The notes under the pieces were generated by a model, which saw only the letters and a list, made by a program, of their open reading frames with translations, did no database searches and was not told the origin of the DNA. This document shows, piece after piece, positions 39,072-48,300 of a stretch of 64,000 nt of DNA (positions within the stretch are counted from its first letter, which is position 1; every line of letters begins with the position of its first letter). Source of the DNA: Planctomycetaceae bacterium (GTDB lineage Bacteria; Planctomycetota; Planctomycetia; Planctomycetales; Planctomycetaceae); the NCBI GenBank assembly GCA_024742875.1, contig JANSXP010000016.1, positions 1-64,000 of the forward strand, given 5' to 3'. Both the position numbers and the translations under genes were made by a program.

Positions 39072-39953
39072 TCAAAACGTCTGCCCCGTCAGTCGTTCGA
39101 ATGCTTCAATGTACTTGTCCGTGGTACCCGCCACAACCTCAGAGGGCAGTTCCGGCGGCGGACTGTTGCGGTCCCAGCCGCTTTGTAACAGCCAGTTACG
39201 AACGTACTGCTTGTCGAAGGATTCCTGCGTGCCCCCCGGCCGATACCGATCCTGCGGCCAGAAGCGGGAACTGTCCGGAGTCAGCACTTCATCGATGAGT
39301 ATGATCTGACCGTCCACCAGCCCGAATTCGAATTTGGTGTCCGCAATAATGATGCCCCGCTCTGCGGCGTATCGGGCGCCTTCGGAGTAGATCTGCAGGC
39401 TCAGGGATTTCAGCTGCGCGGCCAGATCTTCACCGACTCCCTCCACAGCGCACATCTGTTCAAATGTGATGTTCTCGTCGTGTCCCTGTTCCGCCTTGGT
39501 CGCCGGCGTGAAGATGGGTTCGGGCAGCTGGTCACTTTCGACAAGGCCCGACGGCAGCGAAATGCCACAGACGGTTTGTTGTGCCTGATACTCAGCCCAG
39601 CCGGAGCCCGCCAGGTAGCCGCGAACGACGCACTCGACGGGGACGACCTGCGTCTTTCGAACCACGATGCTGCGGCCGGCTAACGGGGCGGCCGTTTCCG
39701 AAGACAGTCCCAGCGTCGTCAAATCGTCTGTGAGAAAGTGGTTCTCGATCGACAGCTGATCAAACCAGAACTGGCTGATCCGCGTGAGCAGCTCTCCCTT
39801 TCGAGGGATGCCGGACGGCAGGATGTAGTCGAAGGCACTGATGCGGTCGGTGGCCACGAACAGCAACCGGTCTCCAAAATCGTAGACGTCGCGGACCTTG
39901 CCGCGGCGAACGGGCCGGTCAGGCAGGCTGCTTTCCAGCAGAATAGAACTCAT
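39072..39953 (-). CDS. purC: Phosphoribosylaminoimidazole-succinocarboxamide synthase
   Basis: The 293-residue enzyme joins aspartate to CAIR using ATP in purine biosynthesis. Family motifs are plain: [75 protein letters not shown] and [14 protein letters not shown]. Length fits the longer SAICAR synthase form also seen in yeast and many bacteria. It is separated by 277 bases from the kinase gene on the same strand and by 334 from the divergent gene at 40288; no other pur gene is near. Confidence 0.96.
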   Translation of the reverse strand: MSSILLESSLPDRPVRRGKVRDVYDFGDRLLFVATDRISAFDYILPSGIPRKGELLTRISQFWFDQLSIENHFLTDDLTTLGLSSETAAPLAGRSIVVRKTQVVPVECVVRGYLAGSGWAEYQAQQTVCGISLPSGLVESDQLPEPIFTPATKAEQGHDENITFEQMCAVEGVGEDLAAQLKSLSLQIYSEGARYAAERGIIIADTKFEFGLVDGQIILIDEVLTPDSSRFWPQDRYRPGGTQESFDKQYVRNWLLQSGWDRNSPPPELPSEVVAGTTDKYIEAFERLTGQTF

Positions 39954-40287
39954 AAGTTTGCAATCAGGCGGACTTGCTCATGACGGGATCCGGATGTGGG
40001 TCTTTCCGGCCGACTGGTGCCGGTCGAAAACAGGTGTGCGGCCAGTATTTACTGTCGCACTGATCAAACGGCATCAGTTTAGCCACGCCTGTCGTGTTGA
40101 ACAGTCTGCTGCGAAAATGTGGGGGCAATCCATGGCGTTCTGCAGGCGGCGTTCGTCCCTGCAGTTCGCACGGAATCCGGCCGGTTAGTTCCATTGTCAG
40201 AACAGATGAGTATTCTACGCAGAGGTCATCGGGCGCCTGCCGCCGCTTCTGAACACCCCCTCCTCTGCAACCGCACAATCAATCACC
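39954..40287. other. Divergent intergenic region, no gene seen
   Basis: The region between purC (minus) and the GH10-like gene (plus) should hold both promoters. A minus-strand frame of 104 codons (39964-40278) ends just before purC but has a Cys/Arg/Pro-rich product without any family features. Nothing else is recognisable. Confidence 0.45.
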
Positions 40288-41697
40288 ATGGGACTGATTC
40301 AGTTTAAAGTCGGTACACCGGAACTGATCGTCCCTGAGCAGATTGCAAAGGCAGACTTTGTTACCTTCGACGGTCGCGTGATTGCATCGTCCAATCGACT
40401 GACGGACGGCGTTCTCACCTGCCACCGTACCCAGGCCGACAGCAGCAAGCTGAGGATCTTCTGCAATCTGGATGGACAGCAGTACGTACTGCAGACCGCC
40501 TCAATCCGCGAAAGCTCGGAGATTTATGACCTTGAGGCGGAACTGGCCCGTGGTCTGCTGACGCGTTTGCGAAACTTCCATGCCCTGTGGACCGGAGCAG
40601 GACTGCGCAGCAGTGATGAACTGGAAGCCACCATGAAACAGGCCCATGGTGTGTTCCGGCAGAGCATTTTCGGGGAAGGTCAGTCGCAGGCAGCCGTCGA
40701 TGCCATTCGTCTGAGTCTGCATGCCACCGAAGCTCTGGTGAGCGTCTACACCGATCAGCGGATTACCTATCGTCGCAAACGCACACGTCGCATCCCCATG
40801 TCGACCGGCTGTCGACTTATTCGCCCACCGGAAGTGGAAGACACGTTTCTGAAGGCCTTCAACGCCGCACTGGTGCGAACCCGCTGGAACGTCCTGGAGC
40901 CCCGGGACGGCGATTATCAGTGGGACGAACTGGATGCTCTGGTCGACTGGGCGACGGAGAAAAATCTGTCGCTGATGGGAGGGCCGCTGCTGGATCTGTC
41001 CTCCGAGTGTTTTCCGGAATGGATGAATCCGTGGAAGGGCGATCTGTTAAACCTGCAGAGCTTCACATCGGACTTTGTGGAGACGGTGGTGAGCCGATAC
41101 GTCGGTCGCATCCGTCACTGGGAAGTGGTGTCCGGTGCCAACTGTGGCGGTGTGAATGGTCTGCTGGAAGAACAGCGTTTGAATCTGATCATGCGGGCGA
41201 TCGAAGCGGCCCAGCAGGTCGACGAGCAGATTCAAATCAGCCTGCGGGTCATCCAGCCATGGGGCGAATATCTGGGGGCCACCAACAACCGACTTCCGCC
41301 GATTCAGTTTGTCGATACGCTTCGCCGCAGCGGCGCGCGGATTTCTGAGGTGAATCTGGATCTGCGATTTGGCGGCGGAGATATTCAGTCGCTGCAGCGA
41401 GACATGCTGTCTGTCTCCCAGTTGCTGGATCACTGGTCTTTGCTGCAGATGCCGATGAACGTCATGGTGGCACTGCCGGAATCGGCCTGCTTTGGCGAGC
41501 GCACGGCCGACTATGTCACCTGGCAGGCCGACGTCATGGAACGGCTGATGAAAATGTGCCTGGCCAAAGAACGGGTGACGGGGTTCTTCTGTCTGAACTG
41601 GTCCGACCCCACCGTGCAGGACCTTCCGCTGCTGGGCCAGCAGAACACCATCCATCCGGGTGTGGGCCGCATCATCAATCTCGAGCAGCATCGCTGA
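40288..41697 (+). CDS. GH10 (xylanase)-like TIM-barrel protein, acid/base Glu missing
   Basis: The 469-residue protein has no signal peptide. The N-terminal 150 residues form a separate domain (FKVGTPELIVPEQIAKADFV; later DLEAELARGLLTRLRNFHAL). The C-terminal part follows the GH10 pattern: RWNVLEPRDGDYQWDELDAL, LMGGPLLD, then IRHWEVVSGAN where active GH10 enzymes have W-x-V-V-N-E (Ser282-Gly283 instead of Asn-Glu). The nucleophile position seems kept (Glu354 in ISEVNLD). I recall this two-domain form as a planctomycete family often annotated as xylanase. A cytoplasmic location and a lost acid/base residue make ordinary xylan cleavage doubtful. Confidence 0.78.
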   Translation: MGLIQFKVGTPELIVPEQIAKADFVTFDGRVIASSNRLTDGVLTCHRTQADSSKLRIFCNLDGQQYVLQTASIRESSEIYDLEAELARGLLTRLRNFHALWTGAGLRSSDELEATMKQAHGVFRQSIFGEGQSQAAVDAIRLSLHATEALVSVYTDQRITYRRKRTRRIPMSTGCRLIRPPEVEDTFLKAFNAALVRTRWNVLEPRDGDYQWDELDALVDWATEKNLSLMGGPLLDLSSECFPEWMNPWKGDLLNLQSFTSDFVETVVSRYVGRIRHWEVVSGANCGGVNGLLEEQRLNLIMRAIEAAQQVDEQIQISLRVIQPWGEYLGATNNRLPPIQFVDTLRRSGARISEVNLDLRFGGGDIQSLQRDMLSVSQLLDHWSLLQMPMNVMVALPESACFGERTADYVTWQADVMERLMKMCLAKERVTGFFCLNWSDPTVQDLPLLGQQNTIHPGVGRIINLEQHR

Positions 41698-42066
41698 TCG
41701 GTACCGCGACCCCGTTAGAGGCCGGCAACTGGGGAGCTGGTCTGCCTGTCAGAGTCTCATTCTGCCAGGCGTCACGACCACACTGACTGCCGTCTCATGG
41801 TGACTCCGATCGGTCGACAGACCCTGCAGGCTTCACGAACCAAATCACCCGGATAATCGGTCTGGCTGGTTCGATTCCTCGCATTCGCAACTCGCGTATA
41901 TCCCACGGGGTCCTGCGGATGCTCGGCAGAAATTGCCCAACACCCGCCAGAACCGAGGAATTCGCAGACGATGACGACGGTGGAAGAAGGAAATTCACCT
42001 GGGCGATTCCGTGGGGCACACGACGTGTCATCCATCCGCGGGACCAATCGCTGAAAGGATGTCGTC
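41698..42066. other. Intergenic region before the pentad-repeat lipoprotein, no gene seen
   Basis: About 370 bases between two plus-strand genes. The open frames on both strands lack protein-like features. A GGTTCGATTCC sequence near 41868 looks like a tRNA T-loop, but no pairing stem surrounds it. The AAAGGA about five bases upstream of ATG 42067 is the ribosome-binding site of the next gene. Confidence 0.45.
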
Positions 42067-43251
42067 ATGCGAATTCACAAGCCCACATTGCTCCTGCTGT
42101 GCGCAATCATCAGCTGTTCCGGCTGCGCCACACAGTCGTACCAGCGCTCAGCCCCGCGGTCCCGACCGATCAGTACGGGCATCCAGCCAACCCCCGATGC
42201 CGGCCCGTCGCCGAGCATTGAATACCACGCCGATCCGCCAGCCGCTCCACGCCAGCCGGTGCCTTCACCGCCCGTGGCCGAGACCGAGGAACTGGAAGTG
42301 AAGGGCGTCGGGCTGTCACGCGTTCTGCATGATGCGTTCGGCAAACCGGGCTGTACGGACGGGCCGTGTGCGGATGAACCGTGTGTCGACGAGTCGTGTG
42401 TCGACGAGTCGTGTGTCAGTGAACCCTGTGTGGACCACGCGTGCAGCGATCACTCGTGTGCGGAAACGGCGGACAGCTGTGCCGAAGCCTGCGATTCCTC
42501 TGGCCACTGCGGCGAACCGGCTGCCTGTTTCCGACTGCCGAAAGTGCGGATGCCGAAAGTCCGTTTTCCGACTGTTCGCATGCCCAAAATTCGACTGCCG
42601 AAGTACAAATTCCCCACCTGCCGTTTGCCTAAGTGCAACCTGTCCCGGTTCTGCTCCACCGGCTGTGCGGAGCCGGCAGTCGATGGCTGCAACGACGATC
42701 CCTGTGCCGAAGCCTGTATCACCGATGAGCCATGTGGCGAACAGTCGTGTGCCGAAGGCTGCTCACAGAAAACGGATTGCCCCGTGCCTTCGTTCTTTGA
42801 CAAATGCTTTCGCTGCTTCAAACCGAAGGCCGAGTGCGGCGAGGGTTGTGTAGACGGATGTGGGGCCGTAGCGGCGGCAAACGAGTCGCTGGAGACCATC
42901 CCCGCAGAAGAAATTCTGCCGATGGAAGATCCGTTCGCCCCGGTGCCGGAAGCACCCGTGCCGGAGATTCCGCTGACGCCCGCACCGGCCACACCAGCGC
43001 CGATGCCCGAGACTGAATTGACACCGCAGCCTCAGCCCCCCGCTCAGCCCCCACAGCCTCCGGTCAACGAACTGGGTGCAGGCATCAACGACAAGCCCGT
43101 GCTGGCTCCGATGGCTCCCATGCCCGTCACCGGTCAGTTTGTGGAGCCTCAGATCTGGCCGCGTCTGAAGTACCAGCCTGGTCAGCCGCACGTTCAGGGA
43201 CGTCCGGCTTCCTGGCACGGCGGTGCGGCCACCACCTGGCAGCTGCGCTGA
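42067..43251 (+). CDS. Cys-rich lipoprotein built of five-residue repeats
   Basis: The 394-residue protein has a lipoprotein signal (LLLLCAIISCSGC, Cys20) and a Pro-rich spacer. Residues 96-131 are an acidic block with eight Cys exactly five apart (CTDGP, CADEP, CVDES, CVDES, CVSEP, CVDHA, CSDHS, C). After further Cys, residues 157-191 form seven basic pentads (LPKVR, MPKVR, FPTVR, MPKIR, LPKYK, FPTCR, LPKCN). A second Cys-rich part runs to about 265, and the last 130 residues are Pro-rich. The mature chain has 28 Cys beyond the lipidated one. I know no such family; metal binding or a disulfide-linked envelope layer is possible. A terminator follows. Confidence 0.88.
   Translation: MRIHKPTLLLLCAIISCSGCATQSYQRSAPRSRPISTGIQPTPDAGPSPSIEYHADPPAAPRQPVPSPPVAETEELEVKGVGLSRVLHDAFGKPGCTDGPCADEPCVDESCVDESCVSEPCVDHACSDHSCAETADSCAEACDSSGHCGEPAACFRLPKVRMPKVRFPTVRMPKIRLPKYKFPTCRLPKCNLSRFCSTGCAEPAVDGCNDDPCAEACITDEPCGEQSCAEGCSQKTDCPVPSFFDKCFRCFKPKAECGEGCVDGCGAVAAANESLETIPAEEILPMEDPFAPVPEAPVPEIPLTPAPATPAPMPETELTPQPQPPAQPPQPPVNELGAGINDKPVLAPMAPMPVTGQFVEPQIWPRLKYQPGQPHVQGRPASWHGGAATTWQLR
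42352..42459 (+). repeat. Coding repeat: acidic Cys pentads
   Basis: Fifteen-base units encode C-x-[DE/S]-x-x; two adjacent units (GTCGACGAGTCGTGT) are identical at the DNA level, showing recent duplication. Eight Cys codons recur at exact 15-base spacing. Confidence 0.88.
42535..42639 (+). repeat. Coding repeat: basic Pro pentads
   Basis: Seven 15-base units encode [LMF]-P-[KT]-x-[RKN]. DNA of the units differs (CTGCCGAAAGTGCGG, ATGCCGAAAGTCCGT, TTTCCGACTGTTCGC), so the amino-acid pattern rather than the DNA has been kept. The period equals that of the Cys block upstream. Confidence 0.88.
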
Positions 43252-43293
43252 TTCCTCAACGCGGAATCGCGCTGACCAACACGAACATCTGCG

Positions 43294-43326
43294 AACGCGA
43301 ACAGTCAACCGCTGCTCGCGTTTTTT
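43294..43326 (+). terminator. Rho-independent terminator after the pentad lipoprotein
   Basis: AACGCGA pairs with TCGCGTT, extended after one mismatch by CAG/CTG, with loop TCAACCG and a run of six T. It lies 42 bases past the stop codon and 21 bases before the end of the convergent gene. Confidence 0.82.
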
Positions 43327-43347
43327 CTGCGCAGTGAAATCGCTGTA

Positions 43348-44157
43348 TCAATCAGTGGCAGCCGCAGCGGTCAACGGTGGGCGAGGCCAGAAAGTGCTGG
43401 TGGTTCGCACATACTCCGCGTAGCCGGGTCGACGGCTGCTGATGTCTTTTTCCAGCATGCCGACGCCGGAGAATTTCATCAGAAACACGGACATCAAAGC
43501 CGGGCAGAATGCGGTCCACCCGGAAGCCCCACAGGCTACCGACATCAGAAACAAGCCCCACCAGATGGTGAAATCGCCGAAATAGTTGGGGTGGCGGGTG
43601 TATCGCCACAGCCCCGTATTCAGCACCTTATCTGCGTTTTCGGGGTTTGCTCGAAAACGGGTCAGCTGCCAGTCGCCCACGGCTTCAAACAGAAAGCCAA
43701 TCAGCCACACGACGCTGCCGACAGCAAACAGCAGGAGATCGACGGGACCATTTGCCGACAGGGCCTGCTGCAGCGGCAAACCAATCAGCCAGATCAAAAA
43801 GCCCTGCAGAAAGAAAACGGTGACAAGACTCTGCAGCCACCACCGCTGGGTTCCGGCGGCCCGCATGGCGGCGTAGCGACGATCTTCGTGGGCTTCCTTT
43901 CGCCAGCGGATTGTCAGATGCAGTCCCAGTCGCAGGCCCCAGACAGCCACCAGCAGCAACAGCACGGCGCGGAACGTTGACAGCATCTGCACAGAGGAAT
44001 TTGGGTTGGCCAGTACCACTGTGGTCGCCAGCACCACAAAGCCGGGGCCCCAAAAGGGGTCGACAATATCGGCGCGTGTCCAGCGGACACTCAGCAGCCA
44101 GGCCACGAACACGTAAACGGCGATCACGGCTGCCGACCAAAGGAGAATTGTGGTCAC
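43348..44157 (-). CDS. DUF1295 membrane protein (steroid 5-alpha-reductase-like)
   Basis: The start is placed at GTG 44157 because it overlaps the preceding stop (GTGA) and has GGAG six bases upstream; this gives 269 residues. The protein has six or seven membrane helices (LLWSAAVIAVYVFVAWLLSV, RAVLLLLVAVWGLRLGLHL and others), the loop VDPFWGPGF, and the family phrase NTGLWRYTRHPNYFGDFTIW with GKxxEK-like end (GMLEKDISSRRPGYAEYV). DUF1295 proteins are thought to be NADPH-dependent lipid reductases. It follows a cyclopropane-fatty-acid-synthase-like gene, an arrangement also seen in proteobacteria, which suggests joint membrane lipid modification. Confidence 0.87.
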   Translation of the reverse strand: MTTILLWSAAVIAVYVFVAWLLSVRWTRADIVDPFWGPGFVVLATTVVLANPNSSVQMLSTFRAVLLLLVAVWGLRLGLHLTIRWRKEAHEDRRYAAMRAAGTQRWWLQSLVTVFFLQGFLIWLIGLPLQQALSANGPVDLLLFAVGSVVWLIGFLFEAVGDWQLTRFRANPENADKVLNTGLWRYTRHPNYFGDFTIWWGLFLMSVACGASGWTAFCPALMSVFLMKFSGVGMLEKDISSRRPGYAEYVRTTSTFWPRPPLTAAAATD

Positions 44158-45206
44158 GAGGATCTCCGACGAAAGCGGTAGTGCGACACGTACCACTCAC
44201 GGCCGTCCCGCATACCGAACAGCTCGGCACACGCCATATAGAACATCCGCCACCGCTGCCGCCAGGTCTTCCAGTCAGCCCCGTAGGCGTCACGAAAGCA
44301 GGCTTCCACAGCCGCTGATTCGCGGTCCATTTTGGCCAGCCAGGCATTCGATGTTTTTTCGTAGTGCGTGCCGTCCCATTCGTACTGCTGCTCGATGGCC
44401 ATGTGATCCTGGCAGTGCAGCAGCAGATCACGTGACGGCATGATCCCGCCGGAGAAGAAGTGTCGCGCCATCCAGTCAGAAGAACCTTCATCTTCGAACG
44501 GATAGGCGTGTCGGTGGTGGCAGAAGATGTGAACGAACAGCTTGCCGTCTTCCGTCAGCCAAGAGCTGATGCGTTTCATCAGTTCCTGGTGGTTGCGGAC
44601 ATGCTCAAACATTTCCACGCTGACGACACGATCAAACGGGCCTGGGGGCGACAGATCGTTGATGTCGCACGTTTGCACGGTCACGTTGGTCAGACCACGC
44701 TGTCTGGCCTGAGCTTCAATGTGTTCCCGCTGAGAGTGAGAATTGGAAACTGCGTGAATCGTGCTGCCGGGATACTGCGCCGCCATCCACAGTGTCAGCG
44801 ATCCCCAGCCGCACCCCAGTTCCAGAATTCTCTGACCGTCGGCCAGCTGGGCGTGCTCACACGTTTTTCGCAGCGCGTTTTCTTCGGCCGTGTCCAGGTC
44901 GGTCGTCTGGTCGTCCCAGTAACTGCAGCTGTATTTCAGGTGTCGGCCCAGTGACGCCAGAAAAAAGTCGGCCGGCACTTCGTAGTGCTGCTCATTCGCT
45001 TTTTCCGGCACGTGAGCGACAGGGCCGGCAGCCAGCTCGTCCAGCCAGGCCTGCACTTTGTGGCCGCGGGATTCCAGTCCGTCCGCGTTCAGGTCTCGCA
45101 GACGTCCTCGCATCAGGTTCCGCATACCCGCCCGGATGACGCCATCGGGCAGGCGGCCCGATTCCGCGAGGGCAATCATGGAAGTGGCAATCTGAAAGAC
45201 GGGCAT
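44154..45206 (-). CDS. cfa: Cyclopropane-fatty-acyl-phospholipid synthase-like methyltransferase
   Basis: ATG 45206 gives 350 residues. Family motifs are HYEVPADFFLASLG, LKYSCSYW, the SAM motif ILELGCGWGSLTLWMA, FDRVVSVEMFEHVRNHQELM and FFSGGIMPSRDLLLHCQDHM, which place it in the CFA synthase (mycolic acid synthase-like) group. Such enzymes add a methylene or methyl group from S-adenosylmethionine across double bonds of membrane lipid acyl chains. The upstream extension to 45245 would need a TTG start. The next gene overlaps by GTGA, so it and the DUF1295 protein are made together. Which lipid it modifies is unknown. Confidence 0.88.
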   Translation of the reverse strand: MPVFQIATSMIALAESGRLPDGVIRAGMRNLMRGRLRDLNADGLESRGHKVQAWLDELAAGPVAHVPEKANEQHYEVPADFFLASLGRHLKYSCSYWDDQTTDLDTAEENALRKTCEHAQLADGQRILELGCGWGSLTLWMAAQYPGSTIHAVSNSHSQREHIEAQARQRGLTNVTVQTCDINDLSPPGPFDRVVSVEMFEHVRNHQELMKRISSWLTEDGKLFVHIFCHHRHAYPFEDEGSSDWMARHFFSGGIMPSRDLLLHCQDHMAIEQQYEWDGTHYEKTSNAWLAKMDRESAAVEACFRDAYGADWKTWRQRWRMFYMACAELFGMRDGREWYVSHYRFRRRSS

Positions 45207-45335
45207 TCTCGGGTCCTGTGCAAACGGCGTTGTCCGGATTCGCAAAGTGCGGCGGTGTCCGGTGACACGTCTGAACGTTTTAGGCCCGAGCCATTCCGTG
45301 GCCAGTGATTTCCCTGTGTGGCCGATGCTGCGCCG

Positions 45336-48300
45336 TCAGGGCACCACTTTCATCGTGTAATGGGCGGCGGCCGGCCAGAGCGGCGCTCCTCCGCCCACCG
45401 CCTGATCGACCGTCAGGTCATACAAAAAACCGGCACGGTGGTCCGGCACTGACAGCCGCACGATCCGCCGGGTGTCGTCCAGATCCACGGCGTCGATGCT
45501 GGCTGTGAATCGATCGGAGTCCGGTGTGGCATAGCTGCCGCCCCATTTTCGGGTGAAGGCCTGAATGTTCCAGCTGGCACTTTTCAGGGCGGCCGCTCGG
45601 GATACCGGCTCGAAGAATTCCACTTCAAAGCCCCCTTTGACCGCGCGAATTTCCTGAATGCCGTTGGGAAAAGTCTCTTCATCCACCGCCAGCCGGGAGA
45701 TGCCACCCGTGTTGCGGCCCCCCTGCCAGCCGCTGTCCCAGATGCTGCCGATGTAAAGCTCACCCTCCGGCGACACGGCCGAGCAAATGGGACCAATAAA
45801 GTTGCTGCCTCCGGCTTCCTGATCGGGGCGACTGAAGCGATAGCTGGCACCCTGCAGCGTGCCATTCACGTCCTGCACGGTGAACCGCATCAGAAATCGC
45901 GAGTCATATTCGCATCCGATGCCGTGGCCCCGCAGGCCAGGGATCGCAAACGTGTCCGGCAGAAACAGAATGCTGTTCACACTGCGCGACCAGGGATGCG
46001 GCACCATCACGGCCGGTTCTTCGGCCTGCAGGCTCTCCACCGGCTGATGGCGTGACGGCACACCGTAGTGACGACCGGGCAGCAGATGATTGATTTCGTT
46101 GAACGTGTTTTGCACGCCCTGATTGTCCGTCGCAAACACATGCCCGTCGTGATCGATGGCAATGTCCATGGGATAACGCATCGACAGCGAAAACGGAGTC
46201 ACCACGCCGGACGGGTCAATCTTCACCACGCCTCCGCGCCAGCGATCGTTTTTGACGGGCCGTTTCTTCTGTGAGTAGTCACTTCCCAGTCCCACATACA
46301 GATGGCCGTCTTCATCGCGAACCAGTCCGGAGGCCCAGTCGTGATAGTTGTCGCTGTAGCCCCAGCCGCTGGCCACCACTTCCCGCCTGTCTGCCCGACC
46401 GTCGCCATCGGTGTCTTCCAGACGCAGGACCTCGGGTTTGTGAGCTACCAGCAGCGCTCTGCCGTCCGTGAGAATACCAAACGGTGCGGCCAGCCCTTCT
46501 TCAAACAGCTGCGTGCGATCCGGAATGCCATCGCCGTCCGTGTCGTCGGCAATCCAGACATGCCCCTTCAGCGAGGTGAAGGCCATGCGGCCATCGTCCA
46601 GCCACGTGATGGCGGTGGGCATGATGGCACCGTCAATCGGCAGCCGAGAACCGACAAAGCCGGGGGTTGACGTCAGTCGATCGGGGTCGCTGTTGATACG
46701 CGGCAGCTCGCGCGGCGCTGGGCGCGGGGGCAGCTGGCCGGAAACCTCTCCTGTGATCATCACGCCCGGTGCTGGACCGTCCAGTCGCTGCACCGTGACC
46801 TGACTTGCGATCAGGCTGTCGGCGGTGCCAAATGTTTCCTGTGTGACGTCTGCCGGACGCCATCCGGGCGGAGCATCGGCCATGCTGACGATCGCCTCAA
46901 AGCCCGAGGACCTGGGGCGAATGGTGTGTTCAAAGATCACGGGCGTCAGCGGGTCAGTCGGTGATGACCATGCCGTTTCAGCGGCGTGAGGCGAACGTTC
47001 GGTCGCCGCCGAGGGCGCCTCGTTCGTGCGATACCAGCTGCGAGTTCGCAACTGCACAAAGCCGGGTTTCTGATCGTAGGACAGCAGTTCACACACACGC
47101 CCCTCGTCTTCCACAGGAGCCAGGACGCGTCCTCGTTCATCCGTGACGGTTTGAATCGACGTGGTTTGGAGCGGACGACGAATCACGCTGCCGGGCATGT
47201 CCCAGTACCAGCTCTTGCCTTCAGTCCGCTGACGGGCGAACTCACCATAGGTCCACAGCCGCAGGTTCATGGTGTCCAGATCAATCAGCAGGCTGTGTCC
47301 GCTGGGCAGGCCGACAGCAAAGGCTCTGGCCACCGGTTCAAATGTTTTGGCATCAGTGCCGATGGTGAACACGTCCCGCAAAATCAATGGTGGATCGTCT
47401 GCCGTCACGGAAGCAATCTGCTCGAAGCGACTGGTGACTGTCGGCGGTGTGAAGCGGCTGTCCGCCAGTGCCGTCCAGATGACGCCCAGCTGCGCGGGCA
47501 GACTGCCTTCCAGCACGTCCGGCATGCCTTTGCGAATGGCGGGCATTTCAATTCCCGCCACGACACGAATCGGGTTCTTCATCCACCGCTGAAAATAACG
47601 TGGGCGAATACGGCTGCCCATGGTCATCAAATCTGACCCGCGCGTGCCCAGTGCCACATTACGCGGCTGAAACGGTCCCGCCTGATGACAGGCCACGCAG
47701 TTGAAACCCGCCGCCCCGGTCAACTGATTGCCAGTCAGCAGCTGTTGTGCGGAGGCCGAATGCTGACCGGTTAAGTCAATGTGTGACAGCACGTCCGCGC
47801 GGGCGCTGTCGGCCTGCGGTGGAATGAGATCCGTGGCCTGGAAGTGCTGTAACAACCACGAGGTCTCCTGATCGGAATGGCGAAATCGTGGCATCTGCAC
47901 CATCAGCCACGGCAGCCGGCGACCCGCCTGCTCTCCCTTTACGGCTTTGCTCAGGTAGTCCGTTTGCAGCTTGTCGCCCACGGCCGTCAATGAAGGTGGC
48001 ACCAGACCCTGACTTTGTCCCTCCAGATCCGGGTGCAGTTTCTGCAGTTTTCCGGCAATCAGCGACAGCCCCTGCACTGTGTCGCGATCGTGGCACGACA
48101 GGCAGCGATTGCGGGCCAGGATCATGGCCCCTTTGTCGACAGCGTTTATAGCCGACTGAACGGTGCCAGTCGTCAGCCAGGTTGTCAGGCTTCGGTTCTT
48201 CAGTTCGTCCAGGTCAAACCGAGGTCGCAGGAGGGAGGCCTCACCTGTGTTCCCGGATGCTGTTGCCGCTGGCCTGGCTGATGCAAAGCAGTGGCCGGCA

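Noticed and set aside
39964-40278. Minus-strand frame of 104 codons just upstream of purC
   Set aside because: It occupies the region expected to hold two promoters and lacks any recognisable feature.
41850-41890. Possible tRNA, because GGTTCGATTCC looks like a T-loop
   Set aside because: The flanking bases do not form a five-pair T-stem, and no acceptor or anticodon stem can be drawn.
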